Positions 1 through 11,957 of a stretch of 42,277 nucleotides of DNA are shown here, in pieces. Positions within the stretch are counted from its first letter, which is position 1. Each line of letters opens with the position of its first letter. The notes beneath the pieces are model-generated. The model saw only the letters and a list, made by a program, of their open reading frames with translations. It was not told where the DNA came from and searched no databases. Source of the stretch: Deltaproteobacteria bacterium (GTDB lineage: Bacteria > Myxococcota_A > UBA9042 > PHBI01); the NCBI GenBank assembly GCA_006226565.1, contig SBGO01000653.1, positions 1-42,277 on the forward strand, read 5' to 3'. A program made the translations under genes and the position numbers.

Positions 1-105
1 GCCGCGGCCTGTGACGCCGCCGGCGCGAAGTGCCAGTCGCGCTGCGCCCGGGGCGGGGCGGTCGAGTGGCGTCCGGCCCAGCCGCCCGCGGACTGCGCCC
101 CGTAG
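1..105 (+). CDS. C-terminal end of an unknown cysteine-containing protein (5' cut by window edge)
   Basis: Frame 1 is open from the window edge to a TAG at 103-105 and encodes 34 residues. The third codon position is G or C in 32 of 34 codons, which matches the real genes here and supports a coding frame. The fragment carries four cysteines (residues 4, 11, 15 and 32 of the visible part) and many Ala, Arg and Pro, as in the tail of a secreted cysteine-rich protein. The family cannot be recognised from so short a piece. It points toward the 3' end of clpB, and a strong hairpin lies between the two stops. Confidence 0.5.
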   Translation, partial: AAACDAAGAKCQSRCARGGAVEWRPAQPPADCAP

Positions 106-171
106 GGGTGGCGCGCGGGCGACTCGTTCGCCTTGATTTCGTCTGCGTCGACAGCCCTGCACGACTCGGAA

Positions 172-206
172 GGCGAGGTCCGAACGCGCGTCGCCCGGAC
201 CTCGCC
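172..206 (-). terminator. Hairpin terminator downstream of clpB
   Basis: A perfect 11-bp inverted repeat (172-182 and 196-206, GGCGAGGTCCG and its complement) encloses a 13-nt loop. It begins 8 nt beyond the clpB stop codon. No T-run follows on either strand, so it is either a GC-type terminator or an mRNA 3'-end stabiliser. It could serve both convergent genes. Confidence 0.6.
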
Positions 207-214
207 CTCCGCGA

Positions 215-2839
<2,625 letters not shown>

Positions 2840-2847
2840 GCGCGTTG

Positions 2848-2854
2848 TCCTCCC
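2848..2854 (-). promoter_or_regulatory. clpB ribosome binding site
   Basis: GGGAGGA on the minus strand lies 8 nt upstream of the ATG at 2839. It fixes the clpB start, even though the reading frame stays open for almost 1 kb further upstream. Confidence 0.75.
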
Positions 2855-3016
2855 GCGGAGCGCACGCGCGCCGCCGCGCCGTGTGACACTCGTGGTTGCC
2901 GCCGGGGATGCGCTGGGGTATCTCAGACCCCGGGTGGCATCACCGCGGCGCGAGGCCGCACGCTCCGTTTCTTTTACGTTACCGAGTGGAAGCACCACGT
3001 TCTGGCCGGGCAAGGC

Positions 3017-4144
3017 ATGGCAGTCAGGGACCAAGACAAGCGCGGCGGGGCCCAGACGCCCGCCACGGATGACGACGACGGCGCGATTGAGGTCGAGGTC
3101 GAGGTCGGGGCGAAGGTCCCGGACATCGAGCTCGATGACGTCGATGACGACCCGTACGCCGAGCTCGACGCCGAGGTCGAGGAGGTCGACGACGACGACG
3201 ACGGCGACGGCGAGAGCGAGGACGCCGACAGCAAGTCGTCGCGGAAGGGGCAGCGCGCGCGCCTCCCCACCATCCGGGAGGATCGCGTCCCGGAGTCGGT
3301 CACCGCGCTCAACATCTATCTGGCGCGGCTCAAGGACGTCGAGATCCTCCCGATCGAGGAGCAGTCCGAGCTCGCGGCGCGCTACCAGGCGACCGGGGAC
3401 AAGCAGGCGGCCGCGCTGCTCGTCGCCTCCAACCTGCGCCTGGTCGTCAAGATCGCCTTCCAGTTCCGCCGCCAGTGGGCGGACGTGATGGACCTCATCG
3501 CCGAGGGCAACCTCGGCCTCGCCGAGGCGATCCGGAAGTTCGACGCCGACCGCGGGATCCCGTTCCCGAGCTACGCTCGCTTCTGGATCCGCGCGCGCAT
3601 CCTGGCCTTCATCCAGGAGAACAAGCACCTCATCCACGCCGGCTCGCGGGCCGCGCGGAAGCTCTTCTGGCGGCTCGAGCGCGAGCGCCGCGCCCTCATC
3701 GCCGACGGCCTCGAGCCCGAGGCCAAGCGCATCGCCGAGCGCGTCGGGGTGAGCGAGGCCGACGTGAAGGAGCTGGCGCCCATCCTCGACCAGCGCCCGG
3801 TCAGCCTCGACGTGCCGGTCCACGGCGACGAGGACGGCCGCACCCGCGGCGACGTGATGGCCGACGAGATGGCGAGCCCGGAGGAGGACGTCAGCGGCGG
3901 CGAGATCCAGGACATCCTGCAGCAGGCCTTCGGCGAGTTCCGCGAGACCCTCGACGAGCGCGACCGCGCCATCTGGGATCAGCGGCTCCAGTCCGAGGAC
4001 CCGGTGCGGCTCGAGGACCTCGGCGACCAGTTCGGCGTCTCGAAGGAGCGCGTGCGGCAGCTCGAGGTGCGCATCAAGCGGCGCCTGAAGGACTTCCTGC
4101 AGCGGCGCCTCGGCAGCGAGGTGATCGTCGAGGCGCTCCGCTAG
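3017..4144 (+). CDS. RpoH-like (sigma-32 type) RNA polymerase sigma factor with acidic N-terminus
   Basis: The 375-residue protein has sigma-70 region 2 at about 136-205 (core-binding and -10 recognition, including [11 protein letters not shown]-like and [10 protein letters not shown] segments) and region 4 at about 325-365 with the helix-turn-helix [12 protein letters not shown]. Just after region 2 it carries ARKLFWRLE (about 213), close to the RpoH box (QRKLFFNLR), so I place it in the sigma-32 group. Myxobacterial SigB and SigC belong to that group. Residues about 16-75 form an extra, strongly Asp/Glu-rich segment with five Asp in a row (58-62). The ATG at 3017 is chosen because homology begins downstream of it and the open frame further up lies antisense to clpB. 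The 177-bp divergent spacer to clpB suggests coupled heat-shock control (inferred; no clear promoter motif seen). Confidence 0.9.
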   Translation: MAVRDQDKRGGAQTPATDDDDGAIEVEVEVGAKVPDIELDDVDDDPYAELDAEVEEVDDDDDGDGESEDADSKSSRKGQRARLPTIREDRVPESVTALNIYLARLKDVEILPIEEQSELAARYQATGDKQAAALLVASNLRLVVKIAFQFRRQWADVMDLIAEGNLGLAEAIRKFDADRGIPFPSYARFWIRARILAFIQENKHLIHAGSRAARKLFWRLERERRALIADGLEPEAKRIAERVGVSEADVKELAPILDQRPVSLDVPVHGDEDGRTRGDVMADEMASPEEDVSGGEIQDILQQAFGEFRETLDERDRAIWDQRLQSEDPVRLEDLGDQFGVSKERVRQLEVRIKRRLKDFLQRRLGSEVIVEALR

Positions 4145-4224
4145 CGGCTCCGCGGCGTGCGCCGGAATACGAGCCCGGGCGCGCTGAAGCGCGTCTGGAC
4201 GGCTGCGTAGGACGTCAACGAAGA

Positions 4225-4249
4225 CGGGCGCTTTCGCGCGTTGCGCCCG
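4225..4249 (+). terminator. Possible hairpin terminator after the sigma-factor gene
   Basis: CGGGCGC (4225-4231) and its perfect complement (4243-4249) flank an 11-nt loop, 80 nt after the sigma-factor stop and 29 nt before the next ATG. There is no T-run. It may instead fold in the leader of the porin mRNA. Confidence 0.3.
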
Positions 4250-4278
4250 GGGCGGCGCTCGTGCATGGTGTGCCCGCC

Positions 4279-5691
4279 ATGAAACAGCTCGCCTTCGTTC
4301 TCGTGAACGCCGCCGTCACGGCGCTCACCCTCTACGCGTCCTCCCCCGCGCGCGCCGGCAGCTTCTACATCCCCGAGCGCGGCGCCCGCTCGCTCGCCAT
4401 GGGGGGCGCGCACATCGCGGGTTCGGACGACATGAACGCGCAGTGGCTCAACCCGGCGGCGCTGACGCGCTTGTCGGGCGACCTCTCGCTCTATGTCGAC
4501 CTGGGGCTCATCTTCACCAACCAGAGCTTCCAGCGGCAGAACGACGCCGAGGTCATGCGCAAGGACGAGCGCTACGCCGGGGGCTTCCCCGAGGTGGAGA
4601 ACCAGGGCCCGCCGTTCCCCGACCCGTCGCTCGGGGTCGCCACGCGCTTCGGGACCGAGGACTTCGTCTTCGCGCTCGGGATGTACGGGCCCTACGCGGG
4701 CACCAACAAGTGGGCCGAGGACGGGCCGCAGCGCTACTCGCTGGTCAACCTGAGCGCGCTCGAGCTCTTCGTGCAGGCCTCGGTCGCCTGGCAGATCAGC
4801 GACGAGCTGTCGGTCGGCATCGGGCTCCAGTGGGTCATCACCGAGGTGACGCAGCGCCTCGCCATCTCCGGCTACCCGGGCGTCTTCGGCTGGGCCGAGG
4901 AGCCCGACCTCGACAACATGGCCGAGGTCTCGGTGAGCGACGTCTTCACCCCGAGCGCCAACCTCGGCGTCCTCTACACGCCGGTCCCAGGCTTCGACAT
5001 CGGCGCCTCGCTGCAGCTCCCGGTCCACGCCGAGCTCGACGGAGACCTCGCGGTCCGCCTGCCGTCGCACTACTACTTCAGCGACACCGCGGTGAGCGGC
5101 GACAAGATCGGGCTCGGCCTCGACTTCCCCGCCATCGTCCGGCTGGGCCTCCGCCTCTACGAGGAGGACCTGTGGTCGGTCGAGCTCGCCGGCGTGGTGG
5201 AGCTCTGGAGCGTCCTCGACAAGATCGACGTCGCGCCCGGTGAGGGCGGCATCGTCTTCACCAACGTCCCCGGGATCGGGACCTACACCGTCAAGCCGTT
5301 CTCCATCGACACCCGCAGCAAGGACGTCTTCAGCGTGCGCCTCGGCGGGTCCTACCGCCCCGACCGCGGGATCGCGACGATCCGTGCGGGCGCGCTCTAC
5401 GAGTCGAGCTCGCTGCCCGACCAGACCATCGACGTCCTCAAGATCGACAACGACAAGTTCGGCGGCATGATCGGCGCGACCTTCCACCTCGGCACCTACG
5501 ATCTCGACGTCGCGGCCGCGTACATCCAACAGGCCGACCGCACGGTGACCGACTCCGTGAAGTATCAGGTGAACCCGATCTATGATCAGGACCCGTCATC
5601 CTACGGAGGCACCGGGCCGCACATCGTCGGCAACGGGACCTACGGGGGCTCGTACCTGATGCTCGCCGCGACCTTCAACGCCTCCTTCTGA
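4279..5691 (+). CDS. FadL/TodX-family outer-membrane transport protein (OMPP1)
   Basis: The 470-residue protein starts with a classical signal peptide (residues 1-26, cleavage after SPARA). The mature N-terminus carries the FadL hallmark [10 protein letters not shown], followed by QWLNPAAL, which corresponds to the NPA motif of the hatch region. The rest alternates aromatic and polar residues in beta-strand fashion and ends in Phe (FNASF), as expected for an outer-membrane barrel. FadL proteins move long-chain fatty acids or other hydrophobic molecules across the outer membrane; the substrate here is unknown. The downstream lipoprotein gene starts 26 nt after the stop, so the two are probably cotranscribed. 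The start is set by the signal peptide; the frame remains open upstream without coding character. Confidence 0.88.
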   Translation: MKQLAFVLVNAAVTALTLYASSPARAGSFYIPERGARSLAMGGAHIAGSDDMNAQWLNPAALTRLSGDLSLYVDLGLIFTNQSFQRQNDAEVMRKDERYAGGFPEVENQGPPFPDPSLGVATRFGTEDFVFALGMYGPYAGTNKWAEDGPQRYSLVNLSALELFVQASVAWQISDELSVGIGLQWVITEVTQRLAISGYPGVFGWAEEPDLDNMAEVSVSDVFTPSANLGVLYTPVPGFDIGASLQLPVHAELDGDLAVRLPSHYYFSDTAVSGDKIGLGLDFPAIVRLGLRLYEEDLWSVELAGVVELWSVLDKIDVAPGEGGIVFTNVPGIGTYTVKPFSIDTRSKDVFSVRLGGSYRPDRGIATIRAGALYESSSLPDQTIDVLKIDNDKFGGMIGATFHLGTYDLDVAAAYIQQADRTVTDSVKYQVNPIYDQDPSSYGGTGPHIVGNGTYGGSYLMLAATFNASF

Positions 5692-5717
5692 TCGCTCCGC
5701 GCCACCCGAGTTTCGCA

Positions 5718-8700
5718 ATGAAGCGCACCGTCACCGCTCTCGCGCTCGCCCTCCTCGTCGCGCCCACGGCCTGCGACGAGCCCCTGAACACCGAGCGCAC
5801 CCGCACGTACGCCGACTTCGGCACCGAGGCCTACGGGATCCTCCACGACGAGTACCTCTGGTCCTCGACGCCGGAGGTGGGCGCCGTGCGCGCCGGGGTC
5901 ATCGCGTCGCGCCGGGACGACCTCGTCACCGCGCTCAACGCCCTCATCGAAGGGCCGGTCGAGAACGGCATGCTGCCGGTCCTCGAGCGCCTCGTGCCGC
6001 TCTACGACAACCGGCCCGACGGCTCGGCGGGGCCGTTCCCGCAGATGACGCGCGACGTCGCGGACATCCTCGACGTGCTGCTCTCCGACGAGCGGACGGT
6101 GGAGGCGGTGGCCGCCCTCGACAACGCGTTCGGGGCCAACCCCGACGCCGTCGAGCGCCTGCTCGGCACGCTCGCGCGCCACCCGATCGCGCTGCTCGAC
6201 CGCGTCACCGACATGACCCTCGCCCTCGAGCCGGAGCTCACCGAGCTCTTCCGCTACCTCCACCGCGAGCTGCCGACCCTCGAGGACGGCCACCTGCGGA
6301 CCACGACGGAGAAGGGGATCCTCCAGCGGCTGCTCGAGGTGAAGGTCGAGAACGCCACCGAGGTCACCGGCCCGCCCGTGTTCTCGGCGCGCATCGACGG
6401 ACGCGGGGCCCCGGTGGTCAACGCCTCGGGCGGCGCGCCGCCGAGCCCCTTCGTCGACGGCGACGGGGACGGACAGGTGGACGTCGACGAGGCCGGGCGG
6501 CCGATCGACGACCTCGGCGTGGTCGTGAACATGCCGACCTTCAGCGGCCGGACGACCGCCAACGAGCAGCGCGATCAGCTCGGCCGGGCCCTCGTCGACG
6601 GCAGCTTCGTGTACGACTACTTCGAGCTGCGCTCGACCGCGCTGGCCTTCCTCCTCCGCGACGGGCGCACGCTGCTCGCGCAGGGCGTGCACTTCGACCT
6701 CTTCACGGCCTTCGAGGCGCTCCTCGGCGGCCGCGTCAGCCGGGACGACGCCGACGGCCAGTACACGGGCTTCTACGTCGAGGCGGCGCCGCTCCTCGAC
6801 CTCCTCCACGTCGTCAACGAGCTCCGGCGCTACCCGCGCCTGGTGCAGCTGACCCGCGCGCTCGAGCGCGGCGTCGTCGAGCGCGAGCAGCTCTTCCGCT
6901 CGCTCGTCCTCGACATCGCCAAGGCGCGCGCCATCTTCGAGCCCGCGCCGTCGCTCACCCCGGGCAACACCCTCTTCGAGGACCTGCACCCGACGCTCGC
7001 CTCGATGGCTCGCCACGGGCTGCTCCGCGCGCTCGTCGCCGCCGCCAAGACGCCCGAGAACCAGGGGATGTTCGAGAGTCTGGCGAAGCAGATGAGCTTC
7101 ACCCAGCTGAGCCTCCCGTCGGACATGGACCTGCTCGAGACGCCGGCCCAGGTGTCGAACCTCAACTTCTTCGGCGCGACGCCGTGGGACCGCGAGGACC
7201 TGAGCGACGCCGACCGCTCGTGGCTCCAGAAGTCCAGCTACCTGATGTGGGACACCCAGGGAACCGGCGCGTACCTCAAGCTCTTCGACCGCGTCACCGC
7301 CTACGACGTCGTCATCACCGACGACATGGCGAACATGTACGTCGACGCCATCGCCGACGCGACCGTGATCGATCTCGGCAACGAGCTCCTCAACGACCTG
7401 GCCGTGATGCTCGTGAGCGAGTTCGACGACCTCACGCCGACCGCGGAGCAGCTGAACCTCTACATGAACCACGACCAGAGCACGACCGGGAACCCGGTGT
7501 GCCGCCGCGGTCATCAGGTCCGCCAGCACTACGGGCCGGCGCTGCTCGCGCTCCAGGCGAGCGGCTCGCTGCGCGCGCTCCGCCCCTGGGTGAAGGAGAT
7601 CGTCGCCGCCGGGCGGACCTCCGACTTCGTCTCGCTCTTCGCGACCCTGGCCGTCCACTACAGCCCCCGCACCTTCACCGAGGACGGCTTCACCTCGGTC
7701 GGCACCGGCTTCCGGAAGCTCGAGCCCTACCTCGTGAAGCTGTTCGAGGAGACCCAGTTCCCGACCCACTTCATCCAGTTCTCGGCGTGGGCGGACCAGG
7801 CGAGCTTCGTGCTCGACGGCCAGACCCTGAACGTCGCCGACGAGCTCGACAGCTTCCTGAAGTGGATGCTCGACACCGACGCCCACGTGGCGCTCCGCGA
7901 CGGCTCGACCAGCATCGCCTCGAAGCACGGCGGGACCATCGCGAACCCGAGCCGGATGCAGCTCCTCGTCGACGCCTTCGACCGCGTGGACGCGGCCCTC
8001 GACGCCTCACCCACCGCGCGCGCCGCCTGGGACCGCGTGGACCTCCTCGGGCTCTTCCTCGACCTCGACGTCGACGGCCAGCTCGAGAACAAGCACGCGC
8101 TCGACATCACCGTCGCCCTCGTCCCGACCATCGCCGACCAGCTCACGGAGTCCATCGCCCGCCCCGACTGGCAGGAGGGCATCGAGAGCTTCGACGAGGA
8201 TATGGCGGACCTCATGGGGAGCCGCGGCTTCGCGGCGGCCACCGACGCGATGGGGCGGATCCGCGACACGCCGGAGTTCCACGCCCTCGTCGACGAGCTG
8301 CTCGCGGCGATGTTCGCGGAGGAGCCGCCGAGCGCCGACACCGACCTCTTCGGCGCCAACCTGCAGATGCTGAGCCTGCTGTCCCAGGTGCGCGTGCCGA
8401 TGGACGCGACGACCCAGCTCCTGCGATTCGTCGGCGGGCTGCTCGACCCGGACAAGCGCTACGTCTTCAACGCCCTCGAGACGCTCCAGAAGATCCGCGT
8501 CCAGGATCCCGACAACGTCATGACGGCGCTGGCGCAGAACCTCTTCCGCGAGCAGACGCTGGGCGTCTTCCCGTACAAGACGCTCAAGCAGGCCATCAAG
8601 GAGGCGCAGCGCCCGGCGCCGGGGGCGGGGACGCTCTACAGCGCCGGCGACTTCCGCGAGGTCCTGACCGATCTGCGCGACTGGCTCCGGGACGAGCAGC

Positions 8701-8741
8701 GTGGCGCCGAGCGCCTCTACGAGATCATCCGCTCGCGGTGA
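5718..8741 (+). CDS. Large lipoprotein of unknown function with an EF-hand-like loop
   Basis: The 1007-residue protein begins with a lipoprotein signal peptide (lipobox APTAC, Cys19). Asp follows the cysteine, which in E. coli would favour inner-membrane retention; the rule in this lineage is uncertain. Most of the sequence looks alpha-helical, rich in Leu, Arg, Asp and Glu, with no family I recognise. Residues 247-258 read DGDGDGQVDVDE, a textbook 12-residue EF-hand calcium loop with Asp at 1, 3, 5 and 9, Gly at 6 and Glu at 12. A second Asp-rich stretch is near residue 780 (LDLDVDGQLE). Its position 26 nt downstream of the FadL-type porin suggests a shared role, perhaps in handling hydrophobic substrates in the envelope. 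That is inference only. A strong hairpin follows the stop. Confidence 0.85.
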   Translation: MKRTVTALALALLVAPTACDEPLNTERTRTYADFGTEAYGILHDEYLWSSTPEVGAVRAGVIASRRDDLVTALNALIEGPVENGMLPVLERLVPLYDNRPDGSAGPFPQMTRDVADILDVLLSDERTVEAVAALDNAFGANPDAVERLLGTLARHPIALLDRVTDMTLALEPELTELFRYLHRELPTLEDGHLRTTTEKGILQRLLEVKVENATEVTGPPVFSARIDGRGAPVVNASGGAPPSPFVDGDGDGQVDVDEAGRPIDDLGVVVNMPTFSGRTTANEQRDQLGRALVDGSFVYDYFELRSTALAFLLRDGRTLLAQGVHFDLFTAFEALLGGRVSRDDADGQYTGFYVEAAPLLDLLHVVNELRRYPRLVQLTRALERGVVEREQLFRSLVLDIAKARAIFEPAPSLTPGNTLFEDLHPTLASMARHGLLRALVAAAKTPENQGMFESLAKQMSFTQLSLPSDMDLLETPAQVSNLNFFGATPWDREDLSDADRSWLQKSSYLMWDTQGTGAYLKLFDRVTAYDVVITDDMANMYVDAIADATVIDLGNELLNDLAVMLVSEFDDLTPTAEQLNLYMNHDQSTTGNPVCRRGHQVRQHYGPALLALQASGSLRALRPWVKEIVAAGRTSDFVSLFATLAVHYSPRTFTEDGFTSVGTGFRKLEPYLVKLFEETQFPTHFIQFSAWADQASFVLDGQTLNVADELDSFLKWMLDTDAHVALRDGSTSIASKHGGTIANPSRMQLLVDAFDRVDAALDASPTARAAWDRVDLLGLFLDLDVDGQLENKHALDITVALVPTIADQLTESIARPDWQEGIESFDEDMADLMGSRGFAAATDAMGRIRDTPEFHALVDELLAAMFAEEPPSADTDLFGANLQMLSLLSQVRVPMDATTQLLRFVGGLLDPDKRYVFNALETLQKIRVQDPDNVMTALAQNLFREQTLGVFPYKTLKQAIKEAQRPAPGAGTLYSAGDFREVLTDLRDWLRDEQRGAERLYEIIRSR

Positions 8742-8768
8742 GCGCGCTGCTGCGTTGCAGCAAGGGGG

Positions 8769-8794
8769 CGCCCCTCCGGTGTGCCGGAGGGGCG
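8769..8794 (+). terminator. Hairpin terminator after the 1007-residue lipoprotein gene
   Basis: A perfect 11-bp stem (CGCCCCTCCGG, 8769-8779, with its complement at 8784-8794) closes a TGTG tetraloop, 27 nt after the stop. No T-run follows. Confidence 0.6.
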
Positions 8795-8871
8795 TATCCC
8801 GGGCTTGAGACGGGCGGGCGCGGGGTGCTACACAAGAGCCCCCCGAGCTGGCCCGAACCCAGGCAACACCC

Positions 8872-11034
8872 GTGAACACCACGCCGAAGGCACTCGCCGT
8901 CACCGCGCTCGCCGCCTCCTTCGCCCTCCTCGCGGCGTGCTCGAGCCCCGGCGGCGGGACGCTCCCCGGAGACACCGCCGGTGGGGACGTCAGCTTTGGC
9001 GGCGACAGCGTCGTGGGCCCGCAGGACACCACGACGACGAGCCTGTGCCAGGGGAACGACGGCTGCGCGGCGCCGACGCCGTACTGCTCGCCGACGGGGA
9101 TCTGCGTGCAGTGCCTCCAGGACGAGCAGTGCAGCGCGGGTCACTGCACGGCGGCCGGGCTCTGCGTGTCCGACTCGTGCACGCCCGGCCAGGCGACCTG
9201 CAACGGCAACACGCTCCTCACCTGCAACGCCCAGGGGACCGACTGGGACGCGCTGGTGTGCAGCGGCGGGTGCGCGGACGGGAGCTGCGTCGGGTGCACG
9301 CCGAACGAGCGCGTCTGCAACGGCAACACCGTGCTGCAGTGCAACGCGGGCGGCACCGGCTTCGACCCCAACCAGGTCTGCCAGGACGACGAGCAGTGCG
9401 TCAACGGCCAGTGCGTGACCTGCTACCCCGGGGCCAAGCGCTGCAACGAGAGCGGTCAGGCCGAGGTCTGCAGCGCCCAGGGCGTCTGGGGGGTGAGCGA
9501 CGACTGCCCGACCCAGGGGCTCAACTGCCTCCAGGGCGCGTGCCTCTCGCCGTGCATCACCGACATCAAGACGAAGTCGAACAGCGGCTGCGACTACTGG
9601 GCCGTCGACCTCGACAACCACTACGACGCCCAGAACGGCCCCTTCGCGGTCATCATCTCGAACCTCAGCGCGCGGGTGGCGACCATCACCATCACCGCCA
9701 AGACGACGGCCGCCGGCGAGGCCACCCAGGTCGCCCAGAAGGACGTCCAGCCGGGCCAGCTCGAGATCTTCAACCTCCCGCAGCACAACATGGGGAGCCC
9801 CGGGATCTACTGGTCGGCCTACCGCATCCAGGCGTCGGCGCCCATCATCGCCTACCAGTTCAACCCCCTCGACAACGTCGACGTGTTCTCGAACGACGCC
9901 TCGCTGCTCCTGCCGACCAACACCTACGGGCGTGAGTACATCGCGGTGAGCCGCTTCGAGCTCATCGGCGGCGGTCCGAACGGCACGGAGCTCCCCTACC
10001 GCGGCTCGATCAGCGTCGTGGCCGCGAACGCCGACACCACGGTGCAGGTCACGCCGAGCCTGCGCACCCAGGCGGGGGCGTCGATGGCGACGATGCAGGC
10101 CGGCCAGACCTACACCTACACGCTCCAGCCCTTCCAGGTGCTCAACATCAAGAGCGACCAGAACGAAGGGGATCTGACCGGGACCGTGATCACCGCGGAC
10201 AAGGACATCGCCGTCTTCGGCGGTCACGAGGCCGCCGTCTCGAGCACGGTCTGCTGCGCGGACCACCTCGAGCAGCAGCTCTTCCCGGTCGAGACCTGGG
10301 GCAAGAGCTACGTCGCGGCGAAGTCGTACAAGCGCCAGGTGGAGAAGGACTACTGGCGCGTCCTCGCGAGCGAGGACGGCACCGCGGTCAGCTTCAACCC
10401 GGCGGTGCAGCTGCCGCGCACGATGAACCGCGGGGAGTCCTACGAGTTCTCGACCGACGCCGACTTCGTCATCAACTCGGACAAGCCCGTCCTGGTCTCG
10501 CAGGTCCTCGCGAGCGCCTCGGAGGTCGTGAACCCGCCGGCGTTCTCCGATTGCCTGTCGGCGGCGCAGTGCGCCCCCGGCTACCAGTGCGGGACGCCGG
10601 ACGGCTTCACCTACCTCTGCCTGCCGCCGATGTGCACGCAGGGGAGCACGAGCTGTCCCGCGGGGCACGCCTGCACGTGCTTCGTGGGCGGGTGCGAGTG
10701 CCGCGCGGTCGGTGATCCGGCGCTCATCCTGACGCCGCCGGTCGATCAGTACCGCGACGAGTACGTCTTCCTGACGCCGAACAAGTACCAGGACGACTAC
10801 ATCACGGTGATCGCGCCGGCGGACGCGACCGTGACCCTCGACAACGCGCCCATCGCCTCGGGCAGCTTCACCGCCATCAGCGGCGCGAGCTGGCGCATCG
10901 CGCGCCTCAAGGTGAGCGACGGCGTGCACCACATCACCGCCACGGCGCCGGTCGGCGTCATCGTCTACGGCTACGACCGGGATGTCTCCTACGGCTACCC
11001 GGCCGGCCTGAACCTGACCGACCTGCCGCAGTGA
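8872..11034 (+). CDS. Lipoprotein with cysteine-rich modules and an IgGFc-binding-like domain
   Basis: This 720-residue protein starts at GTG. The start is set by the signal peptide and lipobox LLAAC (Cys23). After a Gly/Thr linker, residues about 60-227 hold several short cysteine-rich modules of the type CNGNTLLTCN, seen twice. Residues about 228-715 resemble the N-terminal IgGFc-binding domain found in many myxobacterial surface proteins; typical segments are AYQFNPLDN, SLLLPTNTYG and VFGGHEA. A second cysteine-rich insert interrupts this domain at about 559-616. The name of the domain comes from a mammalian mucus protein, and Fc binding should not be assumed. A likely role is cell-surface adhesion or matrix binding (inferred). 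A hairpin follows the gene, which looks monocistronic. Confidence 0.88.
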   Translation: MNTTPKALAVTALAASFALLAACSSPGGGTLPGDTAGGDVSFGGDSVVGPQDTTTTSLCQGNDGCAAPTPYCSPTGICVQCLQDEQCSAGHCTAAGLCVSDSCTPGQATCNGNTLLTCNAQGTDWDALVCSGGCADGSCVGCTPNERVCNGNTVLQCNAGGTGFDPNQVCQDDEQCVNGQCVTCYPGAKRCNESGQAEVCSAQGVWGVSDDCPTQGLNCLQGACLSPCITDIKTKSNSGCDYWAVDLDNHYDAQNGPFAVIISNLSARVATITITAKTTAAGEATQVAQKDVQPGQLEIFNLPQHNMGSPGIYWSAYRIQASAPIIAYQFNPLDNVDVFSNDASLLLPTNTYGREYIAVSRFELIGGGPNGTELPYRGSISVVAANADTTVQVTPSLRTQAGASMATMQAGQTYTYTLQPFQVLNIKSDQNEGDLTGTVITADKDIAVFGGHEAAVSSTVCCADHLEQQLFPVETWGKSYVAAKSYKRQVEKDYWRVLASEDGTAVSFNPAVQLPRTMNRGESYEFSTDADFVINSDKPVLVSQVLASASEVVNPPAFSDCLSAAQCAPGYQCGTPDGFTYLCLPPMCTQGSTSCPAGHACTCFVGGCECRAVGDPALILTPPVDQYRDEYVFLTPNKYQDDYITVIAPADATVTLDNAPIASGSFTAISGASWRIARLKVSDGVHHITATAPVGVIVYGYDRDVSYGYPAGLNLTDLPQ

Positions 11035-11052
11035 CGCCGGCGCGACCCGACG

Positions 11053-11071
11053 GCCGCGAGCGCCTCGCGGC
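11053..11071 (+). terminator. Hairpin after the IgGFc-like gene
   Basis: GCCGCGAG (11053-11060) and its perfect complement (11064-11071) enclose a CGC loop, 18 nt after the stop and 22 nt before the next ATG. No T-run. Confidence 0.45.
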
Positions 11072-11093
11072 GACGGTGTAGAGGGGCCCGGGG

Positions 11094-11957
11094 ATGCCGC
11101 GCGGGGCGAGCCTGACGGCCGAGTGGGTGTGCCTGCTGCGCGCCCTCGAGCGGGCGCGGCCCGAGCCTCGGCGCATCCTCGACGACCCCTTCGCCGAGCG
11201 CTTCCTGCGCCCATCCCAGCGCGCGCTGCTGCGGGCGGCGACGCGGCCGATGCCGCTGCGCGCGGCGCCGCTCGATTGGAGCCTCCTGCCGTTCGCCGAC
11301 TTCGTGGCGGCGCGCCACCGCTACATGGATGACGCGCTCCGGGCCGCCGTCGGCGACGGGATCACCCAGGTGGTCCTGCTCGGCGCGGGCTACGACACGC
11401 GCGCGTGGCGCCTGGCCGACGCCCTCGGCGAGCGCGTCGTGTGGGAGGTCGACTTCCCGGCGACCCAGGCCCGAAAGCGCGCGGTCCTGGCGGATGATCC
11501 CGAGCTCCGCTCAGACCGCGTGCGCTTCGTGCCGGTGGACTTCACCCGCGAGGACTTCGTGGACGGCCTCGTCGACCATGGCTTCCCGGTCGGGCGGCGA
11601 ACCCTCTTCATCTGGGAGGGGGTGTCGATGTACCTCGACCGCGACACGGTCGCGCGCACGCTCGACGCGCTCCGCGAGCTCGGCGGCGCCGGATCGCGTA
11701 TCGTCGCGGACTTCTGGCACGAGCCGCGCGGGCCCCGCCCCTGGGTGCTCGCGCAGACCGTCGGCGCGCGCCTCTTCGGCGTGATCGGCGAGCCGCTCCG
11801 CTTTCAGGTCCCGCAGCACGAGGCCGGTAGCCTGTTGGCGCGCCACGGCTTCCGCCTCGACGAGCTCGTCGACACCGCGGCCCTCGCCGCGCGCTATCGA
11901 CACGGCCGGCGCTTCCTCTACGCTCCGCTCTTCCTCGCGCACGCGACCGCCGTCTAA
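11094..11957 (+). CDS. Class I SAM-dependent methyltransferase, PPM/LCM (TIGR00027-like) family
   Basis: The 287-residue protein has the layout of the family related to leucine carboxyl methyltransferase: an N-terminal segment with DDPFAERFL, the SAM-binding motif VVLLGAGYDTRAWRL (about 97-111), the acidic EVDFPATQARKRAVL that follows it, DFTRED, and WEGVSMYLDRDTV. These residues contact S-adenosylmethionine in relatives. The methyl acceptor cannot be told from sequence; bacterial members act on small molecules such as polyketides or remain uncharacterised. The ATG at 11094 is preceded by an AGAGGGG ribosome site. A DUF2058 gene starts 46 nt after the stop on the same strand, so a two-gene operon is possible. 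Confidence 0.9.
   Translation: MPRGASLTAEWVCLLRALERARPEPRRILDDPFAERFLRPSQRALLRAATRPMPLRAAPLDWSLLPFADFVAARHRYMDDALRAAVGDGITQVVLLGAGYDTRAWRLADALGERVVWEVDFPATQARKRAVLADDPELRSDRVRFVPVDFTREDFVDGLVDHGFPVGRRTLFIWEGVSMYLDRDTVARTLDALRELGGAGSRIVADFWHEPRGPRPWVLAQTVGARLFGVIGEPLRFQVPQHEAGSLLARHGFRLDELVDTAALAARYRHGRRFLYAPLFLAHATAV

Noticed and set aside
2840-3016. CIRCE element or sigma-32 promoter between clpB and the sigma gene
   Set aside because: I looked for the TTAGCACTC/GAGTGCTAA repeat and for CTTGAA with CCCCAT at suitable spacing on both strands and found none that holds.
2840-3823. Upstream extension of the clpB frame to 3823
   Set aside because: It lies antisense to the sigma gene; the family N-terminus and ribosome site put the start at 2839.
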